A stretch of DNA of 64,000 nt from J054 sp965221985 (GTDB taxonomy: Bacteria > Pseudomonadota > Gammaproteobacteria > Steroidobacterales > GCA-2729495). Positions 19,129 through 29,036 of this stretch are shown piece by piece. A program made the translations under genes and the position numbers. The DNA is taken from NCBI GenBank assembly GCA_965221985.1, contig OZ244928.1:744001-808000 (forward strand), read 5' to 3'. The first letter of the stretch is position 1; every line of letters begins with the position of its first letter. Under the pieces are notes generated by a model. It searched no databases and was not told the DNA's origin. It saw nothing but the letters and a program-made list of their open reading frames with translations.

Positions 19129-20757
19129 TCAGTGCGCGAGAATGGACAAATTCTTGCTGTAGTGGTGGTCCATGACATTGGGAACGAAACCGGCCACCCA
19201 AGGCTTCACCAAATGTTTAGACACATAGAAATACAGCGGAATAATGGGCAGGTCCTTGAGCAACAGTCTTTCGGCCTCTTCCAGCAAGGCCTGCCGCGCC
19301 CGAGCATCAACTTCAGCCGTCGCGCGCGCCAACAAATCATCATAGGCATCGCTGTAATAACCGGAATCGTTCAGTTGATTCGCCGAATGCAGCAGTTCGG
19401 CGAAACTGTAGGCGTCATTAAAATCACCGATCCAACCCGCGCGAAACACCTCAGTTTCTTTAGCACGGCGGCTGGCGAGGAAAACCTTCCATTCTTGGTT
19501 CATTAAACTGGTCTTAATGCCCAGGTTTTGTTTCCACATGGCGGCGATGGCGCCCGCGATTCGTTTGTGATTCTCATGAGTGTTATAGAGCAATTCCACA
19601 CGCAGTGGATTGTCGGCCGAATAGCCCGCAGCCGCCAATAGACGGCGCGCTTCCGCATTGCGCTTCTCTTGCGTCCAATCCGCCCACTCGGGCTGTTGTT
19701 GCTCGTAGCCTTGTACCGGGGGTATCCAACCATAGGCGGGCAATTCGCCCGCACCGGTGACCTTTTCGGTAATGATGTCGCGATCAATGGCCATCGCTAA
19801 AGCTTGCCGCAGATCTGGCTGATTTTTAAATGGTCCCCGCCTTAGATTGAAACCGTAGTAGTAGCTGGCCAGATAGGGTGAAATTTTCAGTTCGTCGTTC
19901 AAATTTTCGCGCAGCCAAGATAATTGTTTGTAAGGAATCACCTCAGTGAAATCGAGTTCGTCGGCGCGATAACGTTTTAGTTCCGCATCTTGGTTTTCAA
20001 TGGGGTAATACCAAACTTCATTGATGCTGGTGTTAGCATCGTCCCAATACTGGGCATTGCGCTCCAAACGGATATGCGATTGCACTACCCAATCGGCAAG
20101 CCGGTAAGCACCGTTGCTAATGAGCTTGCCCGGCCGCGCAAAGCGTCCGGCGGCCGCATCAAGGCTAGGTTCGTGCACTGGGTAGGTGGTGGCGTGGGTC
20201 AGCAGGCCCAGTAGATAGGCGGTGGGATTATTCAAGCGAATTTCCAGTTGCTGGGCATCCAAGGCCGTGACGCCCAGTTCCTCCGGCGGCAATGCGCCTT
20301 CCACGATGGCCCTGGCATTCACTATGGGGAACAGCACGCTGGAATAAGCTGAAAGCGTTTTCGGATCGACACTGCGCCTAAGACCGAAAACGAAGTCCTT
20401 GGCCGTGACGGCATCGCCATTACTCCAGCGTGCACTGGCGCGCAATTTGAACCGATAGATCAAACCATCTTCGCTAATCGTCCAGGACTCGGCCACGCCG
20501 GGAATCAGACTGCCGTTGGGAGCCTCGTTCACAAGTCCTTCGAACAAGTCACGCAATATATTTGAGGCTGGTAGCCCTTCGGCGCGGTGTGGATCCAAGG
20601 TTTGGGGTTCGGCCCCATTGCCTCGATGCAGAACCTGCACCTCGGCTAGCCCGGGACCAATACTGGCCTTCGCGGGCACGGGTGATTCTGAGGAGTCGGG
20701 CGCGCAGGCGGCCAAAAGAACCGCGACGCAGGCCAGCTTGGCGCGGCGCATACTCAA
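19129..20757 (-). CDS. oppA: oligopeptide ABC transporter substrate-binding lipoprotein (OppA type)
   Basis: This is an SBP_bac_5 family extracytoplasmic peptide-binding protein. A short lipoprotein signal (RRAKLACVAVLLAAC) ends with the lipobox LAAC, so it is likely anchored to a membrane by the cysteine. EPQTLDPHRAEG, LFEGLVNEAPNG and AESWTISEDGLIYRFKLR are the usual opening of the fold. The start is either TTG at 20757, whose TTGA overlaps the mnmG stop and has GGA at good spacing, or ATG at 20751. It heads the transporter operon, directly behind mnmG. Confidence 0.9.
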   Translation of the reverse strand: MSMRRAKLACVAVLLAACAPDSSESPVPAKASIGPGLAEVQVLHRGNGAEPQTLDPHRAEGLPASNILRDLFEGLVNEAPNGSLIPGVAESWTISEDGLIYRFKLRASARWSNGDAVTAKDFVFGLRRSVDPKTLSAYSSVLFPIVNARAIVEGALPPEELGVTALDAQQLEIRLNNPTAYLLGLLTHATTYPVHEPSLDAAAGRFARPGKLISNGAYRLADWVVQSHIRLERNAQYWDDANTSINEVWYYPIENQDAELKRYRADELDFTEVIPYKQLSWLRENLNDELKISPYLASYYYGFNLRRGPFKNQPDLRQALAMAIDRDIITEKVTGAGELPAYGWIPPVQGYEQQQPEWADWTQEKRNAEARRLLAAAGYSADNPLRVELLYNTHENHKRIAGAIAAMWKQNLGIKTSLMNQEWKVFLASRRAKETEVFRAGWIGDFNDAYSFAELLHSANQLNDSGYYSDAYDDLLARATAEVDARARQALLEEAERLLLKDLPIIPLYFYVSKHLVKPWVAGFVPNVMDHHYSKNLSILAH

Positions 20758-22658
20758 GCAATTTTCCGTTCGCGTTTCTTCAGGTGCACCAATAGCAGCG
20801 ACACCGCTGCCGGTGTCACGCCTGGAACTCTGCCTGCTTGTCCCAGAGTGGCCGGACGTTGTTCGCTGAGTTTTTGGGTAACCTCATGCGATAGACCACG
20901 CACGGCGGTGTAGTCGAGGTCTTCGGGCAGGGCCAATTCTTGGTAATGCCGTTGCCGCTCGATCTCGGCTTGCTGCCGCTGAAGGTAGCCGTGATAACGC
21001 GCGCGAATGGCAACCTGGGCATCGATTTGTTCGCCCAACTCGGGGTATTCATCCGGCACCGGGGCACGTTTCCCCAGCTTGGGGATATCGGTCAATGTTG
21101 CGTAATCCATGGTAGGACGCTTGAGCAAGTCCAGGGCGTATTGTTCCCGGCTTAAGGATCCGCCGAGTTTAACCTCGGCAGCCTCGGTCAAGTCCTTTGG
21201 CCGCAGCAAGCAATTTTCTAAACGCTGGGTTTCTCCATCAACCGCGTCGCGCTTGCGCGAAAAAATATCCCAACGTTCGTCATTGATCAGGCCAAGTTCG
21301 CGGCCGTGTTCAGTCAAGCGTAAATCGGCATTGTCTTCGCGCAAGGCCAATCGATACTCAGCGCGGCTGGTAAACATTCGGTAGGGCTCGGCAGTTCCGC
21401 GGGTAATGAGGTCATCCACTAATACGCCCAGATAGGCGAGATCGCGGCCTGGCCACCATGGCGATTCACCCCGCGTTTTGAGTACCGCGTTAATACCCGC
21501 GAGCAAGCCCTGGGCGCCCGCTTCTTCATAGCCCGTGGTGCCGTTAATTTGCCCGGCAAAAAATAAGCCCGGGAGATCCCGCGTCTCTAAACTCGGCCGA
21601 AGATCGCGCGGATCGAAATAATCATATTCAATGGCGTAGCCGGGCCGCGTGATGCGTGCCTGTTCACAACCCGGAATGCTCGCCACGAAAGCCTCCTGCA
21701 CATCATAAGGTAGGCTGGTGGAAATACCGTTGGGGTAGAGTTCGTGACTGTGCAGGCCTTCCGGTTCGAGAAAAATTTGGTGGCCATCGCGTTCGGCGAA
21801 ACGCACGATCTTGTCTTCGATGGATGGACAATAGCGCGGACCAGTGCCGTCGATAGCACCTGAATAAATCGGTGATCGATCCAGCGAGCCGCGAATTATG
21901 TCGTGGGTTTTTGGCGTGGTGCGGGTGATGTGGCAAAGCGTTTGCGGTGGATGTTCCTGGCGGCGTCCCAAGAATGAAAACACCGGCACCGGCACATCGC
22001 CGGGCTGTGCCTGCAAGGCGCTAAAGTCGATGCTGCGCGCATCCAAGCGCGGCGGCGTACCGGTTTTTAGGCGTCCAACCCGCAGGCTCAGCTCGCGTAG
22101 CCTTGCTGCCAGGCCGACCGCAGCGGGATCGCCCGCCCTACCGCCCGCGTAGTTATCGGAACCAACGTGAATTCTGCCCGCGAGAAATGTCCCCACGGTC
22201 AATACCACGCAGGGCGCGCGAAATTCCAAGCCAAGTTGCGTCACCACGCCGGTTACTTGGCCCCCGTTCAGAATCAGATCATCAACGCCTTGTTGAAACA
22301 GCGTGAGCAAGGGTTCGGCTATCAACAATTCCTGCACAGCGCGCCGATAAAGCGCGCGGTCGGCCTGGGCACGCGTGGCGCGAACGGCCGCACCCTTGCT
22401 GGAATTCAAAGTGCGAAAATGTATGCCCGCGCGATCGATGGCGCGCGCCATCACGCCGCCCAAGGCATCAATCTCGCGCGTTAGATGACCTTTGCCGATA
22501 CCACCGATGGCGGGGTTGCAGCTCATCTGGCCGATGGTTTCGAGATTTTGGGTCAACAATAAAGTGCGCGCACCCATGCGCGCGGCGGCCGCGGCTGCTT
22601 CCGTACCCGCATGGCCGCCACCCACGACGATGACATCGAAATTGCGTTGGTTTGCCAT
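20754..22658 (-). CDS. mnmG: tRNA uridine-5-carboxymethylaminomethyl modification enzyme MnmG (GidA)
   Basis: MnmG is the FAD subunit that, with MnmE, adds carboxymethylaminomethyl groups to U34 of several tRNAs. The FAD-binding glycine motif VVGGGHAGTEAAAAAARMG starts near residue 10, CNPAIGGIGKGHL holds a conserved cysteine, and RLKTGTPPRL and the ARYHGYLQRQ region near the C-terminus are present. Full length at 634 residues. Its partner mnmE is 9 kb away and rsmG 7.8 kb away, although the three are usually neighbours. Confidence 0.98.
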   Translation of the reverse strand: MANQRNFDVIVVGGGHAGTEAAAAAARMGARTLLLTQNLETIGQMSCNPAIGGIGKGHLTREIDALGGVMARAIDRAGIHFRTLNSSKGAAVRATRAQADRALYRRAVQELLIAEPLLTLFQQGVDDLILNGGQVTGVVTQLGLEFRAPCVVLTVGTFLAGRIHVGSDNYAGGRAGDPAAVGLAARLRELSLRVGRLKTGTPPRLDARSIDFSALQAQPGDVPVPVFSFLGRRQEHPPQTLCHITRTTPKTHDIIRGSLDRSPIYSGAIDGTGPRYCPSIEDKIVRFAERDGHQIFLEPEGLHSHELYPNGISTSLPYDVQEAFVASIPGCEQARITRPGYAIEYDYFDPRDLRPSLETRDLPGLFFAGQINGTTGYEEAGAQGLLAGINAVLKTRGESPWWPGRDLAYLGVLVDDLITRGTAEPYRMFTSRAEYRLALREDNADLRLTEHGRELGLINDERWDIFSRKRDAVDGETQRLENCLLRPKDLTEAAEVKLGGSLSREQYALDLLKRPTMDYATLTDIPKLGKRAPVPDEYPELGEQIDAQVAIRARYHGYLQRQQAEIERQRHYQELALPEDLDYTAVRGLSHEVTQKLSEQRPATLGQAGRVPGVTPAAVSLLLVHLKKRERKIA

Positions 22659-22824
22659 CAGCCCTCCAAAATCCAGTGCGCATTCTACCCGGCGAAGCGG
22701 CTAGCGGGCATTTGACGTAAGCGTGAAAGGCCCCCATTAGCGGGAACTGAATCACGGACGCCCGGTAAGAATATTGCGATGCTATGCCAACAACAAAATA
22801 CAGGTGCCTAAAGGCCCCAACGCA

Positions 22825-24030
22825 ATGCGGCAAGAAAAACAAAGAATGACCGCTGACCAAACAACCCGTCTTGTAAAATCTCCGCAGCCTGAAATCGCGC
22901 GTAATCCTACGCAGCGCTTCGCCATGGCCTGTGGTCTCTATCTATTGTGGGCTGGACTGGTTTGGCTGGGTACGCAATTAGGCTCCCTGCAGCTAGATGA
23001 CCATTGGCTTAACATCTCGCTTGCCGGCATAGCTGCCACCAACGCGCTGTTTTTCGTGCTTTCCCGCGCGCCATTGGAGAACCAGTTACCCGTGCCTGTT
23101 TCTGCGGCGCTGCAATGTCTCGCGGGCTTACTGTGGATTACGCTGTTTACGGCCGTGAGAACGGGCGGTGCGGAATTTTCCTTGGGTATGTATTTGTGCG
23201 CTGTGCTTTTCGCCTTATTCCAAGTAGGGCAGCAAAGTTTCCTACGACTCAGTCTGATTGCGGCACTGGGCTACTCCGCAGTCGTTGGAAGCCGCATAGC
23301 CTTGGTCCCTGGGGAGCCGACCTTCGGACCCGAAGTCCTAAACTTGCTCGTGTTTCTGGGCATAACCTGTTGGCTATTGGTGTTCGCCGAGCACCTGCAT
23401 GCTCTGCGCCGGCAGCTACGCGACAGAAATCTCGAGTTGCGGAACATGTTGCGAAAAGTGTCTCGCGTTGCCGAGCGCGACTACCTGACTCGGTCCTTTA
23501 ATCGGCACTACATCATGGAAACCTTGGCCCGGGAAAAGGGTCGCGCGGACAGATCCAATACACCGGTTTCGGTCTGCATTTTCGATCTTGATCATTTCAA
23601 AGATATCAATGACGAGTTTGGTCATCTGGTTGGCGATCTAATTCTCAAGGGCTTCGCCAAACGCGTGCGCGCCGCCTTACGCGCCATGGACGCATCCAAT
23701 CCCAGCGAGCATGGCAGATCCTTTGGCCGCTTTGGCGGTGAAGAATTTATCGTGATCCTTCCCGGCACTGGCCTTACGGGTGCCGCCCAGTGTGCGGAGC
23801 GGATTCGGGAAGCCATTGCCGAGCGTCCCTTTGATACCGTTTCGAAAGTAACGGTGTCGGCTGGGGTCGCACAGTATCGACGCGGCGAAACCGTCCCCGA
23901 TCTCCTGGCACGCGCGGATGACGCTTTGTATATCGCCAAGGACAAGGGCCGCAATCGCGTGGAAACTAGTGGTCATGCCGAAACCTTCGATGCGAAGGTG
24001 ATGAATTTTCGCAGCCAGAGAACGTCATAA
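22825..24030 (+). CDS. membrane-bound diguanylate cyclase (GGDEF domain)
   Basis: The N-terminal half has about six membrane helices (CGLYLLWAGLVWLGTQLG through LLVFLGITCWLLVFAEHL) and looks like a MASE-type sensor. After a short coiled linker comes a GGDEF domain with DYLTRSFNRHYIM, FDLDHFKDINDEFGH and the active site RFGGEEF, so c-di-GMP synthesis from GTP is likely. The usual RxxD inhibitory site five residues before GGEEF is absent; RAMD occurs 14 residues before it, behind an apparent insertion. I use ATG 22825 (401 residues); in-frame TTG 22774 and ATG 22846 are alternatives. It is divergent from mnmG and near the pilus operon. Confidence 0.88.
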   Translation: MRQEKQRMTADQTTRLVKSPQPEIARNPTQRFAMACGLYLLWAGLVWLGTQLGSLQLDDHWLNISLAGIAATNALFFVLSRAPLENQLPVPVSAALQCLAGLLWITLFTAVRTGGAEFSLGMYLCAVLFALFQVGQQSFLRLSLIAALGYSAVVGSRIALVPGEPTFGPEVLNLLVFLGITCWLLVFAEHLHALRRQLRDRNLELRNMLRKVSRVAERDYLTRSFNRHYIMETLAREKGRADRSNTPVSVCIFDLDHFKDINDEFGHLVGDLILKGFAKRVRAALRAMDASNPSEHGRSFGRFGGEEFIVILPGTGLTGAAQCAERIREAIAERPFDTVSKVTVSAGVAQYRRGETVPDLLARADDALYIAKDKGRNRVETSGHAETFDAKVMNFRSQRTS

Positions 24031-24100
24031 GCCCAGTCCGGTCCCGAAACGCCGTGGGGAGTGCTAATCTGCAGCCCTTGCGAATCTTTGGGAATTCAGC

Positions 24101-24853
24101 ATGCTTAAGTTCGTCAAGTTCAGCCTAGCTGCAATCGTTTTAGTGCTGTTGCTCGCCTTGGGCGGCTTCTGGATTTGGGGTCAAGCCAATCTAGCGGCGG
24201 CCTCGCCCGCTGCGCTGGCCGCATTGAATGCTGACCCGGCTGTCACGGTTAGCACTGAAAACTGGGTCGTGTTCAAACCCAGCAATTCATCTCCGCGCAC
24301 GGGCGTTATTTTCTATCCGGGTGCCAATTGTGATCCACGGGGTTACGCGCCGGTTTTTACTCGCTTAGCCAAGGCCGGTTATCTCATTGTTGATGTACCC
24401 ATGCCGTTTAACTTCGCCATCTTCGGTCCCGATAGAGCCCGGGATGTCATGGAAATTTTTCCCAACATCGAACAGTGGGTCATCATGGGCCATTCCATGG
24501 GCGGTGCCATGGCGAGTACCTTCGCGGATCACCACACTGAATCCCTGGCCGGGGTCATTCTCTGGGACTCTTACCCCCCCGCCGCGAACGACTTATCGCA
24601 ATCCGGGTTAAAGGTCTGGCATATACATCGCGCCCTAGCCGATGGCAGCCCGCCGGAAAAATTCACATCCAACCGCGCACTGTTCCCCGCCGAAAGCCGC
24701 TGGGTACCCATTCCCGGCGGAATCCACATGAACTTCGGCAGTTTTGTCGGCGGCGGTTACGAGGAAGCATGGGAAGCCCGCATCACCGAGCAAGAACAAC
24801 ATGATCTGGTGACGAAAGCGACCCTGGCCGCCCTACGCGATATTGCTGGCTGA
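24101..24853 (+). CDS. alpha/beta hydrolase with N-terminal membrane anchor
   Basis: A single hydrophobic N-terminal segment (residues ~7-27) is followed by an alpha/beta-hydrolase-5-like domain. The nucleophile elbow GHSMGGAMAS (Ser near residue 132) and the late histidine in GGIHMNFGSF are visible; VIFYPGANCDPRGYAPVF marks the first strand and oxyanion region. The acid residue may be the Asp in LWDSYPP. The substrate is unknown. It converges with pilE, leaving 22 bp between the stops. Confidence 0.8.
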   Translation: MLKFVKFSLAAIVLVLLLALGGFWIWGQANLAAASPAALAALNADPAVTVSTENWVVFKPSNSSPRTGVIFYPGANCDPRGYAPVFTRLAKAGYLIVDVPMPFNFAIFGPDRARDVMEIFPNIEQWVIMGHSMGGAMASTFADHHTESLAGVILWDSYPPAANDLSQSGLKVWHIHRALADGSPPEKFTSNRALFPAESRWVPIPGGIHMNFGSFVGGGYEEAWEARITEQEQHDLVTKATLAALRDIAG

Positions 24854-24875
24854 GCTTTAGCGTAGCCCCTGACGG

Positions 24876-25337
24876 CTACCAGCAATTATCTCCAGCACCT
24901 GATTGATCACGCTGGCCCAAGTTATCCAAGGTTAGCGTCATGCACTTGGTATCGTGGAGTGCTTGCTTGAGCTGCGGTACCGCCTGCACCGTGTAGCCGG
25001 TGGGCGTTGTGTTGACCAATGCCAACACATAGGTACGCTCGGCGGCACCCGCATCGGCCATTTGGCCATTCCGATCCACGCCGACATTGTCGGCTGCGTA
25101 ACCTAGCGCGCTGAGATCCGCCGCGTAACGCTTGTTGTCTTGGTAGAACTGCTCTTGTCTATCAGCAATCGTGTAGAGCAGGTTCTTGGCGGCCTGCCGC
25201 TTGCTGCGAACTACCGACTGCGTATACGAGGGATAGGCAACCGCGGCGAGAATGGAAACCACCACCACCACGATCATGAGTTCAATGAGGGTGACGCCGC
25301 GCTGCCATTGCTGTGAGAATTGCTCTCTATTGTTCAT
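24876..25337 (-). CDS. pilE: type IV pilus minor pilin PilE
   Basis: This minor pilin belongs to the fimT/fimU-pilVWXY1-pilE group that primes pilus assembly. The class III signal ends at QRG|VTLIELMIVV, with the conserved Glu at +5, followed by a hydrophobic helix. The C-terminal pair of cysteines (Cys in DTKCMTL and the penultimate Cys) fits the pilin disulphide loop. ATG 25337 (153 residues) is used; an in-frame TTG at 25361 overlaps the pilY1 stop. Last gene of the operon. Confidence 0.92.
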   Translation of the reverse strand: MNNREQFSQQWQRGVTLIELMIVVVVVSILAAVAYPSYTQSVVRSKRQAAKNLLYTIADRQEQFYQDNKRYAADLSALGYAADNVGVDRNGQMADAGAAERTYVLALVNTTPTGYTVQAVPQLKQALHDTKCMTLTLDNLGQRDQSGAGDNCW

Positions 25338-25357
25338 GATAATCACTCTGGTGGGGA

Positions 25358-28300
25358 TCAAAGATCCGTATCCTCTTCTTCAAACCAATACGTGCTGAAA
25401 CGCGTTGGTGCGTTGATTCGTTCGACTTTTAAGTCAGGCCGCAGTATTGAGTTCGGCGGCAAGGCCACAACCTCGGCGGGAATACCGTCGGAATCCAGAT
25501 CGACGAATCGATCGAGTTCATCCACCGGATTGTCGTCGTCCGTGGAAGTGTCATAGTTGTTACGCGCCGAACCATTCGTCAGGGCAACGGCATACAAACG
25601 TCCAGAACCTTCATCGGGGCTACAGGAACCCTCAGCCGTGCCGCCTGCGGGAATGTAGGTCGTGAAGTAGACCGTGTTGAATACCGTGAGGGGCGTCGCC
25701 AGGCCTTTCTCGCCCGTGGCTTCTAGATCCAGTCTCCATCCGTACTGGAGATCCGCCGTGCAAGGACCGTCGGGCGTAATGCAAGTATTGGTGATATCGC
25801 CGAGTTCCGCCTCGGTCAAACGACTGTCCGTGCCCGTATTTGGAGCTACCCGACGATCCTTGATCATGAAGGCACGATTGTTGACCACGCCGCCCGCATC
25901 TTTAGGATCCGGACGATCGCCGCTAACGATAACAACGGCGTCGTAAAGCCCGTCTTCGTCACTAGCCTGCACGATGTCCGGACGATGGAAGAATCTTCGA
26001 TCCTCCGATTTGCTCGGACTCAAGCTGGCATGGCGACCTAACTGAGCCAACAGCGTGAGCTTCCACTGACTGGTGTCGGTGCCACCGAAGTCAGCGCGCC
26101 AAATATTGCCGCCGGTATCTCCAAAGTAAGCACGATCGTGTACGCCGTCACCGTCGCTATCAAGGGTGGAAATATCACTGGGCACACTATCCAGAAACTC
26201 AGCGTGGTAGAAAGTGTTGCTTGTAGACGTACCGGAGCCGCCCACAGCTTTCCAGATCAACGCACCCGTTTCCGCATCGACAATATAAAGGGCGTTGCCT
26301 TCGCTATCGTCGGTGCCAACACCAGCACGAAGATCCTTATTCTGATCGTAGCCGCCACCGAATATCAGTGCGGGCTTCATGGTGCCACTCAAAGCGTTCA
26401 TGATCACACGCGGGGTAGAGAAGGACATACCCAACTCCGAAAAGTTGCCGCCCTTGTCAATGGTCCACTTTAGCTGGGGGAAGTAGGGGCTGGATATATC
26501 CAGGGCGTAGTAAGCCTTACCACCACGGCGCAGGCCATTAAACAGCCAGGCCTTTTCACCTGGTTCAATGCTACCGTTGCCGTTTAGATCGCCCAAATAG
26601 GCGGCCGGCGATCCGTCAAACATGTAGGGATGTGGCGCGCTGACTGCGTTGTCCCGCAAAGTAGCCACTTCTTTCATCACCGCACGCGGCATGAATCCCC
26701 AAACTTCCGCACCGCTTTCTGTACCGCTCGGATTCGTGTTTCTGAACAAGCGCAAGTAACCGTCATTGGATGCCACGGCGAGGAAGATTGCCGGGTTGCT
26801 TTGACTATAACCCGAGGTCGCGCCAAAGTTGATGGGCAGGGGCCGGGAATGTAGCAAATCACCCATGAGCCATGGTCTAACGTCGAATATGTCGCCGTCT
26901 TGATCTTCATCAAGTCGATCGATACCGCGGGCCCAAGCAATCAGTTCGGCGGCCTCGTTGACACTTGCCGCACCGAGATCCGCTTGCAAATCGGTGGAAG
27001 TCGCCAAGTCGGCATTAAATGCCGCTAGTTGCGAGCTGCCGAGATCGTAAAACAGTCGGCGGCCACTGAAGCTAAAGTTCGAGAGTCCGGGACTGCCATA
27101 CAGGTACCCCGGTATTTTTTGACCGGCACCACCGCGGTTCACGGCACGGCCGTCTTTGCCGTCAACTTCATTGTTGTCGGGGTCGGCCGGCGGCAAGGCG
27201 GGGCCGTCGGTCCAAAAACTCAATACATCGTAACGCAGGCGGCCATCGGCAGCGACGGCGTTCTTGCCATCCATATCGACCAGGGAGGGATTGCCTTCTG
27301 CAAGACCCGCGAATTTCAATTTCTTCACGTTACCAAACCAGAACGGTTTCAGGTCCGCATCTGGTTGGAACAAGGCCAAAAATACATTGTCCACCACTTC
27401 GGCCCGATTGAAGACGTTTACTGGAATCGAGGGCGCGACAAAGGTCGTGCTAGTACTCAATATCTGCTTGAAAATCTCAGATAGTGTCGCAATCAAATCT
27501 TCAGGTTCCTCAGACAAAGGAAGCGGCTGGCCTGTACCACCGGCCTGGGCATAACTTCTCGTCTTCGTATTGATCTTGGTTGGATCGACAATGAAATAAG
27601 AGGTTACATTCTGTACGCCATCGTGATTGGGGACGCTACCGTGGCCACCATCGGCCAAATCTGAATCGTGCAACCATGAAATAACCTGCGGAAACGTTGG
27701 CTTATTGAGGGCCATACCGCCTGTACCAACGGATCGTCTAATTTCGTGATCGGAATCGTCTTCCTGCTGCGAGACTTGGAAGAGAATGTTTACCGTGTAA
27801 ATTTTTGAGCAAAGCCCTAGCTTGTCTAAGGGTGAAACATATTTACCGCCATTCTCGGCAAAGCGATCCCACATGATGGGTTTCGAATCCTGATCGAGAT
27901 TCTCTTTAGGATCGGTAGAAAAATCCAGGTAACCAACATGGCCATTGTATACGGCTTGGCCCGTCAAATAGCGATACAACTCGAAAAACAGTTCCTTGCC
28001 TTGGTAAGAGTGGCTCTGGTTACCTTGCGGAGTGGGCATGGCAGCCAAAAAGTTATGAAAATCCTTCTTGGCTCCGTTCTTGTCACCTGCAACAAATGAT
28101 TTGGCACCGACGGCAATATAGCCACCATTACTACAGCCCGGTGTTACTTTACCCGCACAAGCATTCTTGTAGTCATGATTGATCATTAGGCCGACCCGAA
28201 CACCTTCCAGTGGCTCCATAACTTGACGCAGCACCGCACGCAAAATGTCGAAAAACGTGTATGAATAACTGGGCGTCAGGTAACCACCCGTGATCAATGC

Positions 28301-28504
28301 TTGGCAACCGGCACTCGTGCACCGCACGGTGGAACCCAGGTTTGGCCGATAGTCCAGGCTAAACATTACAATGGGCTCGCTACCCGGTGTACTAACCCCA
28401 CCGCCGTAGTAGATGTCAATGTCATCAGCTGCAGCCGTATTGAGGACTGCGATAAGCAATAATCCGCTGACTAGCTTTAACCATTCTGTTTTCTTGATAA
28501 ACAT
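25358..28504 (-). CDS. pilY1: type IV pilus tip-associated protein PilY1
   Basis: PilY1 is the large tip adhesin and calcium-dependent regulator of pilus extension. The 1048-residue protein has a signal peptide (LKLVSGLLLIAVLNTAAA), a divergent N-terminal half, and a C-terminal PilC/PilY1 beta-propeller (VASNDGYLRLF, WGFMPRAVMKEV, YYALDISSPYFPQLKW). A DxDxDxxxD calcium loop, DSDGDGVHD, lies near residue 795, and further EF-hand-like loops (DEDQDGDIFD, DLNGNGSIEPGE, DLDSDGIPAE) are visible. It starts 19 bp after pilX. Confidence 0.95.
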   Translation of the reverse strand: MFIKKTEWLKLVSGLLLIAVLNTAAADDIDIYYGGGVSTPGSEPIVMFSLDYRPNLGSTVRCTSAGCQALITGGYLTPSYSYTFFDILRAVLRQVMEPLEGVRVGLMINHDYKNACAGKVTPGCSNGGYIAVGAKSFVAGDKNGAKKDFHNFLAAMPTPQGNQSHSYQGKELFFELYRYLTGQAVYNGHVGYLDFSTDPKENLDQDSKPIMWDRFAENGGKYVSPLDKLGLCSKIYTVNILFQVSQQEDDSDHEIRRSVGTGGMALNKPTFPQVISWLHDSDLADGGHGSVPNHDGVQNVTSYFIVDPTKINTKTRSYAQAGGTGQPLPLSEEPEDLIATLSEIFKQILSTSTTFVAPSIPVNVFNRAEVVDNVFLALFQPDADLKPFWFGNVKKLKFAGLAEGNPSLVDMDGKNAVAADGRLRYDVLSFWTDGPALPPADPDNNEVDGKDGRAVNRGGAGQKIPGYLYGSPGLSNFSFSGRRLFYDLGSSQLAAFNADLATSTDLQADLGAASVNEAAELIAWARGIDRLDEDQDGDIFDVRPWLMGDLLHSRPLPINFGATSGYSQSNPAIFLAVASNDGYLRLFRNTNPSGTESGAEVWGFMPRAVMKEVATLRDNAVSAPHPYMFDGSPAAYLGDLNGNGSIEPGEKAWLFNGLRRGGKAYYALDISSPYFPQLKWTIDKGGNFSELGMSFSTPRVIMNALSGTMKPALIFGGGYDQNKDLRAGVGTDDSEGNALYIVDAETGALIWKAVGGSGTSTSNTFYHAEFLDSVPSDISTLDSDGDGVHDRAYFGDTGGNIWRADFGGTDTSQWKLTLLAQLGRHASLSPSKSEDRRFFHRPDIVQASDEDGLYDAVVIVSGDRPDPKDAGGVVNNRAFMIKDRRVAPNTGTDSRLTEAELGDITNTCITPDGPCTADLQYGWRLDLEATGEKGLATPLTVFNTVYFTTYIPAGGTAEGSCSPDEGSGRLYAVALTNGSARNNYDTSTDDDNPVDELDRFVDLDSDGIPAEVVALPPNSILRPDLKVERINAPTRFSTYWFEEEDTDL

Positions 28505-28523
28505 AGACTTCTCGATTGCCGGC

Positions 28524-29036
28524 TCAGTACTGCGGCGTTAGAACTAATAAACCCAAGGTTGTTTGTGCCCGGCCAAGACCTTCATCGGCCCGATCGTAGG
28601 TCGTCACGACCTCAAAGCTCGCAGCGGCAAATTTATCCGCGCTGGTAATCAAGCCCCGCGGCGGCGGCCGATTGCCGGGTGATGTTAGGGTGGCCTCGCC
28701 GCTTAAGTGGCCATTGGCCACTTCGGGTGCCAAAATCGGATCTGGCATGAACAGCGTGTGGTCATTGCAACCGGCTTGACCATCGGTACAGGTTTTATGG
28801 CCCAAGTTACCTTTGACTGGCGTCATGGCAGGGATTGCCACCACGGCATCAGCCAAGGCCTTGGCCTGCTGAAAAGCGCTTAAACGAATTTCCTCGTTAG
28901 TTGCCATACGCAGTTCCAGGCGGCTGGTTTGCATGGCCGACATGCCGAGAAACCCCAGCACCATCAGGAAGATCAGCGAGACCAGCAGAATGCTGCCGGA
29001 CTGCCGCGAATAATTTCGTGGGCCTTGGATGATCAC
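28524..29036 (-). CDS. pilX: type IV pilus minor pilin PilX
   Basis: PilX carries a short prepilin-like leader ending in RQSG, then a hydrophobic helix SILLVSLIFLMVLGFLGMSAMQTSRLELRMATNE truncated here for space by its middle; the SRLELRMA ending is typical of PilX. The 170-residue size fits. The start is GTG, overlapping the pilW stop as GTGA, so translation is coupled. The leader lacks the Glu+5 of major pilins, as in other PilX proteins. Confidence 0.88.
   Translation of the reverse strand: MIIQGPRNYSRQSGSILLVSLIFLMVLGFLGMSAMQTSRLELRMATNEEIRLSAFQQAKALADAVVAIPAMTPVKGNLGHKTCTDGQAGCNDHTLFMPDPILAPEVANGHLSGEATLTSPGNRPPPRGLITSADKFAAASFEVVTTYDRADEGLGRAQTTLGLLVLTPQY

Noticed and set aside
24862..24879. 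Terminator between the hydrolase and pilE (GTAGCC/GGCTAC)
   Set aside because: Short stem overlapping the pilE stop, no T-run.
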